Shown piece by piece: positions 24,401 to 35,590 of a DNA stretch of 64,000 nt. Both the position numbers and the translations under genes were made by a program. Each line of letters begins with the position of its first letter. Within the stretch, counting starts at the first letter, position 1. Below the pieces are notes generated by a model, which was given only the letters and a program-made list of their open reading frames with translations, did not search any database and had not been told where the DNA came from. Origin of the DNA: Labyrinthula sp. Ha (lineage: Eukaryota > Sar > Bigyra > Labyrinthulida > Labyrinthulaceae). Location of the stretch: the NCBI GenBank assembly GCA_015227615.1, contig JAALGZ010000005.1, positions 248,001 through 312,000 on the forward strand, in the 5' to 3' direction.

Positions 24401-27400
24401 GGGAAAGAAAGTAGAATAGATAACCTTACTAATATATCGGCGTCATGAGAGGTCTTTGGCTCGTACAGGTAAAAAAACAGATTTTATTTGGCGATGTCAC
24501 GGAATCCCCTTAATAAGTAAGTTTATCTATTCAGTAGGTTTGGTCTCAATTTGTTGAATAAATAGTAGTGTCCATGATCAATGCCAAATGTACAAATGTG
24601 AGCTGAATTGTTTTGCATCTCAAGCCTAAAGTGTAGTCTTCAATTGTCAAAAGAAAACGACAAGTATTTTTATAAAAAGCTTCTTTCTTCCGCTAATTAA
24701 TAGATTTTCACCAAAATTGCAAAGCCAAATAATTATTATTAAATGCAGATGTTTCGATGCTCGCAGAAAGTAAGCTCAGAAAGAGATCACTTGAGAAATT
24801 TTCTTAAAAACTGGTTTGGAAAATCCATCTATCATCAAAAAAAGTCGATGAAATCAAGTAACATGTATTAATATAAAGATTTTACCTCGAAGAAATAATT
24901 TTCAAACAGGAGATAGTATTAGCTTGAAGGATACTTCGTAGCGGAATAAAAACTTGCTAAACATTTAAGAAGCTAATAACTACAGAAATTGAGCTCATTC
25001 TGTGTCTTGTAATTAGGTTAGCTGCTCATACCATTTGGATGCAACAGAAAAACAATAACTATCCATCAGTTTCATAATTAGAATCTGCTTTCCACCGGCA
25101 TTGCAAGTGTTATAAAACTAGATATGCTTTTAAGAAATACTAGCGCTCATCGATAGTTGGCTTTATCGATTAATGAGTCCTTCATCTGGCTTTTTGAATA
25201 AATATACTAGTTTTATAGAAAACATAAGTCTATATAGTAGAAGTCAAGCATGTTATGATATTTGATTCTCTGCTACTAGGAAAGCTATGCAACATATTTA
25301 TATGAAATAAGTTATTGCTAGTATAATCAGGTAAGAAGCAAAACGTAGCTGCCTCTCGAAGAGCTAATATGTATCAAATTAAGATAGCTAATGATGAAAT
25401 CAAATCTAAAGGGATACTAAAGCGTTTATTTTTGCATTTGCAGTGATATCGCCAATATATATTTTGAAGTAACTTTTAGATTAAGAGGTTATGAAGCTAC
25501 AGCTTTTTCCATATTAATATTCGGATAAACGGGAAAAGTATTACTTGGCCCATTGAAAAATGTCCTTTTCGTCGACGTATTTTTTTTTATAAGATCCGAG
25601 AATGTGAAGCTTCTATATTTGGTTTGGGAAAATTTGGAACTGTTCTGATATTGTTTTACTAAGACACATCAGACAATTAAATAACCCCCACACCACCCTT
25701 AATAAATAAGTATGTCTATATTTAGCTGCTATCATAACAGTCATTTTTTCTCCAGTTTATTTCAGACAACTCCATGAAAAAATACAAGCAACATTTTAAG
25801 AATACATTAGAAGCAAACACATAGAAAACTATGATACTTGGAAAAGAGAAGCTCTTATTGCCTTCGTATTAATTATCTTTGATAGTTTCGGTTTAATTCA
25901 AGTAAGCAGATGCAGAAAACACTGTAGATTGAACAGTAGAAATGGGAACGTTGAATATTTAAAAAGATAAAACATACTCTGACGCGTAAGAGCATTAATA
26001 AAATGCTAACTATCACCTTTTCTTCTAGTTTAAAATATTAGTTTCAAGCTGAAGGGAGATATAAATTGAACTTGATTATTAACATTTTACCATGCTGTAT
26101 ATATCTATCCTTAAATATAATTTTTTCTTCTATTTTTCCTATTTGTATATTTCGGGTATTTATGTAAACTGTTGCAATTTACTTTAGATTTGACTGACTT
26201 AAGTTTTCATATTTGCTAATAACTAGTTTCCCAGTAGGTTCTTCCGAAATAAAAAATTTAATACAACATAAGGCGAGAAAAAGCAGCGCCTATCGGAACT
26301 CTCTTTTTGTCGTCAGTCTATAGTTAGAATTTCTGTTGCAGGGTTTTGAATTGGATTGTTGTATTAGGAAGATATATCTAAAGTAGCATAAAAACAAATA
26401 TCAGAGTCAGACTGATAATATGCAAGACAAAGAATCTTATGAAAGGTATATGGTGTAATTCTGTATTTCTTTCTTTATAATATAGTGCCATATTTCTCAA
26501 ATTTCTAAAGGGTTAGCTTAAACCCACTTGTACATTTGTGCAGCGTATTGTTTATTTTCAACAGTTCTATCCAAAGAATCTTGATAGACATGTAAAACAA
26601 TGCATCTTCTCCAATTATATAAAGGAAACAACCATAATCAAAGAATAGTGTCAACAACATAAAAGATAATTTTACTAGCACATTTATTACAACTATAGGA
26701 ATCTAGATCTCAAATTACATTCAAATGAAAAATAAACTCCAAAATAATAAGTCTGTTCTAGTCATAGAATAATGCGCCTGTCTCTTTTAACTCACATTAC
26801 TGACAGGTTTGAAGACAACACAATGAGAAACATAAGTTTTGCTACTCTTACATTGTCAGTTTATTACTAGTTATCATTTATATGCCGTATCACCAATAAA
26901 CTCCTATAATGGAATATTTATTACATATAAGAAAATCAAATCACACATATATGTTCCCAAAAAAGAGGACAACATAAGTTAGGATATTCTAGCTTAGAAA
27001 TGTCTCTCCCCGTGATTTCCATACCTAAATGTGCTATCTTAATACCCCAAAAGTAGCTTCATTTACCTGGATGCACAAACTGTAGCAACATATTAAGGTT
27101 GTAGTAATAAAAAACTATAGAACTTAAATTGTTGATTAGTATTAAGAAATCCTCTTAGAGAATCCATACTAGAAGCTTACACTACAGACAATTAAAGCTA
27201 TTTTAAATAAAAAGAAAATATTACTTTTTAAAACTTCAAAATATATAAAAATAATATTGTTCATAGAATAAATCTTATAAAACAAGGTACACATTACCTT
27301 CAGTTTTCTTTTAACATGTTGCAAGTCAAAATAATGAAATCATAAGGGCTCCCCATGTCTTTGAGTAGTTGGTAAGCTTATTCTTGCTAATTATCATGAT

Positions 27401-28205
27401 ATGGATAGTTATAGTAAGTATAAAGCATAAAAAAACTTTATTCATTTTTTCTCTGAAAGGGTGCTACTAAGAACATTAATATATATATATTTACTTCATA
27501 GCTTAACAAAGGATTCTTACTTTCAAATTTATTTTTTTTTTATTATTAGAAGTAAAAAAGTATTTAAAAATGGCTATGCTTTAAAATTTTGGATTTATTT
27601 GGTATATAATCAGGTTACTACATCTAATATTTCTGTTTTGATGTATGTTCGAGAGTTTTGTAATTCAATCTTATTTAGGTTGAGGTCAAATGTAGATTCA
27701 TATTTTCGGATAACCCGTTGAATTGGGCGTGAAGGAGCAGGTAATATAGAAGACAAATTTAATCTTATGTTCAGATACTAGTTTCCGTGTTTTTTTCCAT
27801 GTGTACTGAGCTTTCTAAAAATTTAGAGTTACCTATGTTTAGTATGAGGCATGGAAGAAATTACGTAGAGTAATAATAGGTGGCTACTAGCCTAAAAACT
27901 TACAAAATCCTCCTAGTCAGGAACTATATAAAATGTGTAAACCGGCCTTTTGTTTCACATTAAGAAAATATCAAACAAGTGTTTTTGTGATAAGTATTTC
28001 GAGCTAGGCTCATCCTATATGGTGAATCGTTTGACCCCATGATAGAGCTTCACCAGATGGCATTACCATGACCATAGCAGAAAAATTGCTGCATTTTCAA
28101 AGAAATCTGACTTTAGCACAACCACAGAGAACACAATATTCCTTGATAATACATCAATTATTAACATATCATTTTCAATTGACCTTAAAACTTGGAATTG
28201 CATAA
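24401..28205. other. intergenic, very AT-rich, no gene recognised
   Basis: Almost 4 kb with only short ORFs and homopolymeric or AT-rich tracts (for example around 27.2 and 27.5 kb). A 46-codon ORF ending just before the Brawnin-like gene is probably chance. Confidence 0.55.
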
Positions 28206-28373
28206 ATGATTCAGCGGTATTTTGTGTTGGGTGGAGCAAGCTTGCTCTCAATGTTTGCCGGAGCATCGATGATCCACCTGATTCTATCCCCGGATTTAGA
28301 ACTGAAGAAGAAGGAAGAAAGTTTGGAAAACAATGGAGAGACGAAAGGAAAAAGATTCATTAGTATTAGATAA
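28206..28373 (+). CDS. Brawnin/UQCC6-like complex III assembly micropeptide
   Basis: A 55-residue protein too short for usual ORF cut-offs. It begins MIQRYFVLGGASLLSMFAGA, followed by SMIHLILSPDLEL and a charged, lysine/glutamate-rich tail. Human Brawnin (C12orf73/UQCC6) has the same order: a short N-terminus, a hydrophobic segment with SLLxMxAGAxxxH, then PDL and a polar tail. Brawnin sits in the mitochondrial inner membrane and is needed for assembly of respiratory complex III; the same role is inferred here. The single transmembrane segment covers about residues 5-25. No intron is needed. The stop is 20 bp from the stop of the convergent Tudor/EF-hand gene. The assignment rests on recalled family sequence, not a search. 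Confidence 0.65.
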   Translation: MIQRYFVLGGASLLSMFAGASMIHLILSPDLELKKKEESLENNGETKGKRFISIR

Positions 28374-28393
28374 TCATTAGGAGGTAATAAACT

Positions 28394-31300
28394 CTATTCA
28401 TACCCTTGTTTGGATACGAACTTCACAATCACCTGAAGACTCTTACCTAGTGGCATAATTACCTCACCGTCTTTAACCATTTTTATTCTTTTTCTAGAAC
28501 CTTTCGTAAGTTTTGACTCAACCTTATCCAAGACACTCATGAAATAGTAAAAATTATCTTTCTCTTTCGTTGTTGCATTCCTATCCAACCAGCTCGTTAT
28601 GGAGGTGGCTTCTGCTTTCCCCTTCTCAGATCCTATGTGAGCTTCATCCCCTGGAATCTCTTCATCCCCACTCAGTGCTTCGTAGTCTAATTCTTCTTTT
28701 ATATTGATGTTCAACCCTATCTTAAGTTCGGCAGCAGATATGAGGCCATCACAATCAAGATCGAGCTTTCTAAATACTTCATCAATTTCAGACTTCGAAA
28801 CAACCTCTCCGGCTGATATGAGAACAGAGCGTAGATCATTACTATCAACTGTGCCGCGTTTTTTCTTGTCAAATAGGTCAAATGCCTCGCGAAAGGATGC
28901 ACCTTGTCTTATTAGGTTAGACAGAAATGCTTTAAGTTTCTCAAAAGAATGTTTCACCTTAGAATCTTTAACCTGTAGAAAGTTTAGAAATTTCCTATAA
29001 TTAAAAAGTGTTTCCTCTTTGTAGATGCCGCGGAAACGCTCTTTTAATATATCAAATTCTTCTGCACTTAAATTTAGCTTTAGTTTTAATATTACCTTCT
29101 TTAGAGCCGTTTGCGATACTAACCCAACCTGCTTCTTGTCCAGGGCCTTGAATTGGCTTTGGAGAAAAGAGGTATCAAGCAATTTCTTGTCGAAAAATGA
29201 TTTACATTTAAGCTTAATCCGTTGCTCCAAGTCATCCGGAGTATCCTCCACAGGTGAAACTTTCTCGTTCCTTTTCGATTTGAAAAAGGTAGTGACCACA
29301 GGATTTGATGATAAAAATTGTAGGAAAGCCTCCTTTGAAAGAGTACCTCTGCTCGCCTCTTGTTCTGTGCCATGTTTCAGCACAATAAGTCGAAAGAGAC
29401 TAAGCCTATCCCCAGCAGAAAGGTTCAATCCTAATCGATCAATTCCATTCATAAAGATTTTCTGGTCTAAGAATCCGTTGCTATTAACATCAAATAGGTA
29501 AAAGATATCTTCTTCCGAACTCACCAATTTTTGGGATAGTGCATCTTTGAGCACCTGTTTCAACTTAGTGTAGTTAGTCATACACTTCCTTGTGTCAGAG
29601 AAAAAAAGATTCTTTGAACAATCCCGACTACTTCCAAAAAAACCGTCGGCGGTGTCTGTTTTTCTTGACAGTTCCATGGGTTGTGAAACAATTTCTGTAA
29701 CCTGTGCCCAAAACGACTTCATATCAACCTTCGATTTGTCATTAGGTTTCAGACCTAATGCACGCCAAATCTCTTTAATTTCAAATTTCGTGAGCAGAAA
29801 ACCAGCTTTCCGCAGGCAGGTTGCAAAGCCTGCAATGGTAAATAACGCAGAGCCCTCGGCATCAAGTTTACTAACAATGTCAAGGAATCTCTTTCCACGC
29901 TTCTTAAGATCTTTGTACACAACCTTACATTGTGATATAAAATTATGAAGCTCTTCGTTATGTTGCATTTTTTCCCAGAAACTTTCTTCCGTGACAGAAT
30001 TGCTGTTCAAAAGAAGTGCTTGATCTGGGTCTAGTTCTTCAACATTACTTCTTTTGTCGGGATCTTCCTGCACAATTTTGGGTTCTGGGAAAAGTCTGCA
30101 AAACCTAATTAAATCTTTGTACTTGATCGTACGCTTTTTAGGATCTCCAAACCGCTTTCGAATAAGTCCAAGCGAGGCACTTTCTAGTGCGTCAACCCCA
30201 AGCAATTGCAGGGAAAGTTTAAAATTACTCAAGGAAATATGTCCAGAATCAACTTTATCATATGTTTCAAAAACTTTTTTATATTTCTTAGAAGAATCAT
30301 TAACTACACTTTGTTTCAGTTGTATATAGAATCGACTGATAGTTTTTTCCAGTTTCAACTTATTAGAAACATTTTCTCTGATCTCAGAACAGCTATGCTC
30401 AGTTCCAAAAGAGTTGCTACGTCGTTCCTCCGAGCTGTTAGAGCCAGACAACTCAAGTAGCACATTGTTTCGCGGTGTTCCCTTAGCACGCTTTAGCATA
30501 TCTCGCGTAATGTTTTTTATTTTACGTCCCTCAGATGTAATGACAGCATATTCTAAAAACTATAAATAAAAAAAGAAATTACTCCCATTCTGATGTTTCA
30601 AGACAGTAACTCGAACCTCGTTTTTTGCATTAGGCGCACTATAGAATGCTTCAGCACCTCTCGCTATGCTGGTATAGGACTCCATAGTAGAACTAGAACC
30701 AGGGACTAAACTCTCAACTGGTTGTTCCCGCTTGATGTCCGCAGCCTCTACTTTCTTCGCAACTTTGCCAGAGTTAAATTTCAGATCATAGATACCGCCT
30801 CCTCTACATTTTATAATCTTACCTGACGACAGTTCCTTGTCCCTTGAATTTTCAAGAGAAAATACCTGGTCCCCAATGCTGAGAGACGCAGAGACAGATA
30901 CAGGCCTTAGTTTTTTTTGCTGTGAAGGGGACGAATTATTTTCCGCATTGCTGGCCTTTTGCCTAAGGGTTTTTTTCTTTGGAGAGTGTGTTCTGAGGAA
31001 GTTTTCATGAATAGCTTTTTCTATTTTCCCACTACAAAGTCTAACATCATAGACTGGGCGCTTGTTAAACACACGCCTGGAAATGACTTCGCCTATTCTA
31101 GTTGTTCCTTTTACTTTATCTTTAAGGTAAACTTCTTCTCTCTCCATGTATTTATAAATAGTTTGGTCACTTGTTTTCTTCATTGCGTATGTTTGTTGAA
31201 TCGCTACCCCTTTTTCTTTTTTTCCATTGGAGAACTCCACATCCGCAGTTTTGCCTCTTCGATGAACTTTGAGGACAGTTGCAGGGTGAAGTTTACTGCT

Positions 31301-33629
31301 CCCACTACGTGGTGATAAGAGTTGCTGACCCGTCGAAACTTTTTCATTGCTATCATTCTTGGTGACCAAGTCTTGCGGTTTAACATTTTGTACAAGTCCA
31401 TCATCGAACCTGATTTGGACGCCACCTTTTCCAAGGTCACGAACTACAACTGCGGAAGAAAACTTGCCGGACCCATTTTTCGCTGCAAAAACCTTGGTGC
31501 CTTTTTTCATAGACGGCGAGGATGACTGGTGCCCTGAACCTGATGTGTTAGAGTTGCCACTATTCCCGTCTCCATCAGAACTTTTAGCCGTTACGCGAAT
31601 GAGTTTCTCCTCAACTCGAGTTTCAACATCCCCATCATTGTATTGTATGTCATACGTCTTATTTTGTCGAACCCTTGAAATCTTTCCAGGAAAGAATTTC
31701 GACCCTGCTTTAAATCTAGCTTCAATGATGTCACCAATCTCAAACTTTGGCTCACCCACAACAGCCTTCAGTTCAAGCTTATGTACTTCTATAGCCTTTT
31801 CCTTGTCACCGTCATCGAACTCTACATCGGCTTTTCCCAGTTTTTTGTCTATCTTCGAAATTGTTCCAGGATATTTCTTTCTACTCCCTTTGAATGGAGA
31901 AAGCACTGGACTCCCTACTTCAAACGCTTCACCATCATCGGAAGCAGATCTAGAAGCTACCCCAGAACTAGAACTAGACAGGGAGTGTTTTTCCCGGCTT
32001 CTAACTAATTTGGGATCAACATTTCGTTCCCTATCGCCATCATCGTATACTATCTCAAGAAACCCTACGTATTAATTTAAGCAAGAATCTACCATTTGAG
32101 TCAACGTTCGCAACCTTTCCCGGATAGTACTTCTTACCAGCTCCAAACTTCGCTTCTATTTTTTGCCCCTTATGAAACTTAGTTCTTGAAGAATTATTTC
32201 TTTGCATTTTCCTGATAAACTTTGGAAACACACATTTTTCTCGATCACCATCATCATATAGAATATCACAACTTCCTATAGCTTATACAAGAAAAAGGTA
32301 AACCATCTGAGTGAACCCTTATAATCTTACCCGGATAAAACTTAGCTTTTTGACCAAACCTGGCCTCAACTTTATCTCCCTCTTCGAAGCTACCAGCTTC
32401 AACCTGGGGAGTTTCACTGAAAATAGCTTCTTGCAAGACATTAATTAAATGTTTCGCATCAATTAGCTTACTTCCATCTAATTTGAATAGTTCGCCTAGC
32501 TGCAGGTAGTTGCTACGAGTCCACTTCGACACCTTTTCGTTTATTGCGGTAACTATGAACTTTCTAATAGTAAGATCTGCACTCACTTTTTCCAATGCCC
32601 TTTCTAACTTACGAATACCGCGTTGAGACCAAGAACTCGAACCATATTTCTTAAGCATTTTTCTTACTTCTTTGATGGTGGCTCCCTTCTCCACTGATGT
32701 TTCTTCCTCCATGCACGAAGAGCCTGTGCCTAGCCGCTGCAGATCATGGAGCAACTTTGTGTAATTAATTTTATTATCTCTTTTTCTTTTGAAAGCGTCA
32801 GAGAGCTCCTTTATTTCTCTATTGGTTACTTCTATATTGAGTTGTCTAAGGCACTTGGAAAAGTTTAGTAATGTAACAAATCCATCGTCATTGATGTCAT
32901 GGAGTTCAAATTTAGACCTTAAAGATCTGCAGTTTCCTCGCATAAGTGATCGATTCTCCGAAAGGTTTTTCATGATTCTTCTAGCTCGTGAAGAACGCGT
33001 TTGTTTATCATTCATCTTAACAGAGTCTTCTGAGGAACTGGGTCCTTTGTCTTTTTCAACAAACCCTTTTCTTTTCCTTATCAGTCTTTGGGAAACATCT
33101 GATTCTTGATCACCATCCTCGTAGTCAATGGTATATCTACCCTGTTTGTTGACCCAAGTTATTTTTCCAGGGTAAAATTTGGCTTTCCCACCAAAACGAC
33201 AATCAACTCGGTCATTAACTTTGAACTAAGAATAATAATATGGTCACCTTATACCTTGTTTGTTCTTGATTCTGTGGATTCTAGGGATGCAGAGGAATTA
33301 AAATTTCTTTTAAATTTCCTACTTGATTTCGCATCTCTTGACAAACTTCTCTCCTTCGTTACGTGTTTATAGTTTCCTCCTCCATCAGAGCCATAACCAC
33401 TTCTACTCTTATGTGAACGAGGTGACTTCTTATCAGTGATAGAATCATCCTCTTCATCATCTGTTTCGGTTTGAATAAGCTTCCTGGAAACTCCAGCCTC
33501 GAAGTCACCATCATCATATTGAATATCATACGTGCCATCCCTGTTTACAGAGCTAATTTTACCAGGGTAAAAATTTTTTCCACCTTGGAAGCGCGCTCTT
33601 ACCTTTTTATATTTTCTTAGTTTTCCCAT
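28394..33629 (-). CDS. giant Tudor-repeat / EF-hand protein
   Basis: Five exons on the minus strand (33255-33629, 32304-33225, 32093-32275, 30583-32064, 28394-30552) join in frame across introns of 29, 28, 28 and 30 nt to give 1706 residues. Residues 1 to about 940 hold roughly ten Tudor/agenet-like units of ~50 residues, with the pattern FxxGDKVEARF...KFYPGKI...G-YDIxYDDGDxE. The first six are well conserved and the last four degenerate. An EF-hand-like unit (DINDDGFVTLLN) interrupts units 2 and 3. Residues 1006-1706 are a string of EF-hand-like pairs. One loop is fully canonical (DLDCDGLISAAE, near residue 1605); others (DVNSNGFLDQKI, DKKKRGTVDSND, DKVDSGHISLSN) lack the final glutamate and may not bind calcium. 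No signal peptide or membrane segment is seen. Tudor units usually bind methylated residues or act as scaffolds; a calcium-modulated scaffold is inferred. Similar combinations are known in algae and stramenopiles, usually with fewer repeats. Confidence 0.88.
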
Positions 33630-33645
33630 CCTTTTTCTTGAAGAA

Positions 33646-33652
33646 AACGGTT
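33646..33652 (-). promoter_or_regulatory. AACCGTT motif upstream of the Tudor/EF-hand gene
   Basis: On the coding strand AACCGTT lies 17-23 bp before the ATG, followed by TTCTTCAAGAAAAAGG. It matches the motif in the RGS and DDT/WHIM upstream regions in sequence and orientation. Confidence 0.4.
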
Positions 33653-34672
33653 AGGAAGCCCATTTGAAACATGGTTCGGTTGCCACTTGTTGAACTGAGA
33701 ACTGAGCACACGATTTTTTTATCTTAAAGCAGGTTTGAACTTTCTTATTAAAAAAGAAATAAAATATAGCTCTTATGACAAGAAAGCACGCTTGATTGGA
33801 TCTTCATTTTGAACAATCTCTGGCAATTATCTTTATTAGATAAGTCTACGTTTATATTAGCGGGAAGGGAACCCGTGTTCGTGACTTCGAAAGTTATCCC
33901 GTTAAATTGACTGTTTATAGCCATCACGTCCCGTCTCGAAAAACATAAGGGATTTGTCGTAGACTTGTAGTTTCGTCATCCTGTTCTAGGCTTCTCTTTG
34001 GAAAAGAGCGCTAGCCAAGCAAATTGACTTCTTAGTACTTGCTTTATTGTACTCTTTCTCGTTCTTAAAGAACTGAGGCTTTAATGATTTCTGTCTGCTT
34101 GCTTCCTACAAAGGGCTGGGATTAGGTAGGGATGAATTTTTATGAAATTTCGTTTGCGATATTCAAATTCTTTGTTTAACTATTGTTTTCAACAAAAATT
34201 GTGAGATTTTAATTCTTCTGAAAGGATTTTGCCTTTTGTTTTGTTAAATGACTATCAATAATCAAACAACATACTTCATGAAATACCAATATAAAAAAAA
34301 AGCAAACATTAGTTTACAACTTGATCATTAACAAGAATAAGTACCTAGTTGGAGGTTTTTTCCAAAGCATAATCCTAACACTAATTCGTCTATTAATGGG
34401 CAAAAAAAAACAAAAAGAGAAATGGTTCTGACGAAGTAAGCACTAAATAATTTAGTCTGTGCGAGAAAGATGGATACAATCTTGAGAAGTTACAGATAAA
34501 GTAAGACGAAACATTAATTCTTGCATAGAACTTAGTTTTCAGAACATCTAACTACATTTTTTTATTAGAACGTTTTCCCTCTAAGCAGTTCAAGAAGGTT
34601 GCATCGAGGAGTTTGTTATTAAATTTGAGGCTTGTTTGGTCCATGAATCTCTTTACACTAGGATTCAATTGC
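33653..34672. other. intergenic, no gene recognised
   Basis: AT-rich, no convincing ORF, RNA gene or repeat seen. Confidence 0.5.
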
Positions 34673-35590
34673 GACAGGGTCCTAACCTCTAGGCTCGCCT
34701 AGGTCCTATCGTGGCACTCTAGTTATGCCATTGTAAAGCTAGTAGTATCATTTATAAAATTAACTTATGGCTCCAGATCTATATTGATTCCACGAATTGT
34801 GCTCTCTTGTTTTAACTCTTTGCTTGGTCATTACTTAAAATCTTATTAGTTTATTAAAAGTATGCTAAGATCTGGCTGGTCCACAATTTCAAAATAGTAT
34901 AACACTTAGCTCAGGTTGAAAACTTCGTAAATGTTGTATTATCCGCACAATTTGTAATTTAATCACAAGAGTGGACATTGCAAGAGAGAGGGATTAATGG
35001 AACTGAGTCGGAGATTACACCAAAGAGATTATTAAGCTTGAAGAAATGTGACGAATGTGCAGGAGGTGATAAACGTTAGCTGTTTATAAAGTTTTGGAAT
35101 TCGCGCTTACATTTAGAATAGATTTGTAAGAGATGTAACTCATATCGTTGGAAGGATGGGATGTATCCTGGCATAGGAGGGGCATGTTCTTAGAGGTTAA
35201 TGTGTGGATCCTAGTTGGTTGATGATTTTCAGGCGGTTGAGGTTGAGATCAAAGAGTATTGTTTGTTTCTGCTCTTGAAAGTTCATTTTCAAGAGTAGGT
35301 ACTTAGCTGAAATTGAAACTATCAAAGGCTTCTTGTTATCTTAAAGGTTTGGGTTGTTTTAACAAAGTTGCATTATTTTGGATATATGCCCATCGCTGTT
35401 TAATTTCTTTCTCCTGAGTATTTTCACTTGTTTCGGTATAATTCTTGCTCTTCTGCTTGAAAATTTCTCCTCCATTAAAATTGGGTCCCTCTGTACTGTA
35501 CCCGATGCTTTGAATCTTGTTGATAAGTTTCTTGGTAGTTGCTGAAAAATATTTCAACCTGGTGATACCGCTGCAATACAAATTGAAATA
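34673..35590. repeat. decayed dispersed repeat, copy 2
   Basis: It shares with copy 1 the anchors GACAGGG (34673), CTCGCCTAGGTC (34694), AGCTCAGGTTG (34908) and TTTGGATATAT (about 35378), in the same order and spacing to within about 60 bp. An 81-codon minus-strand ORF (35336-35581) is polar and lysine/glutamate-rich. The copies are strongly diverged, which suggests old insertions. Class unknown; boundaries approximate. Confidence 0.4.

Noticed and set aside
31347-32075. 242-codon plus-strand ORF opposite the Tudor/EF-hand gene
   Set aside because: Antisense shadow; the minus-strand reading has clear Tudor repeats and in-frame introns.
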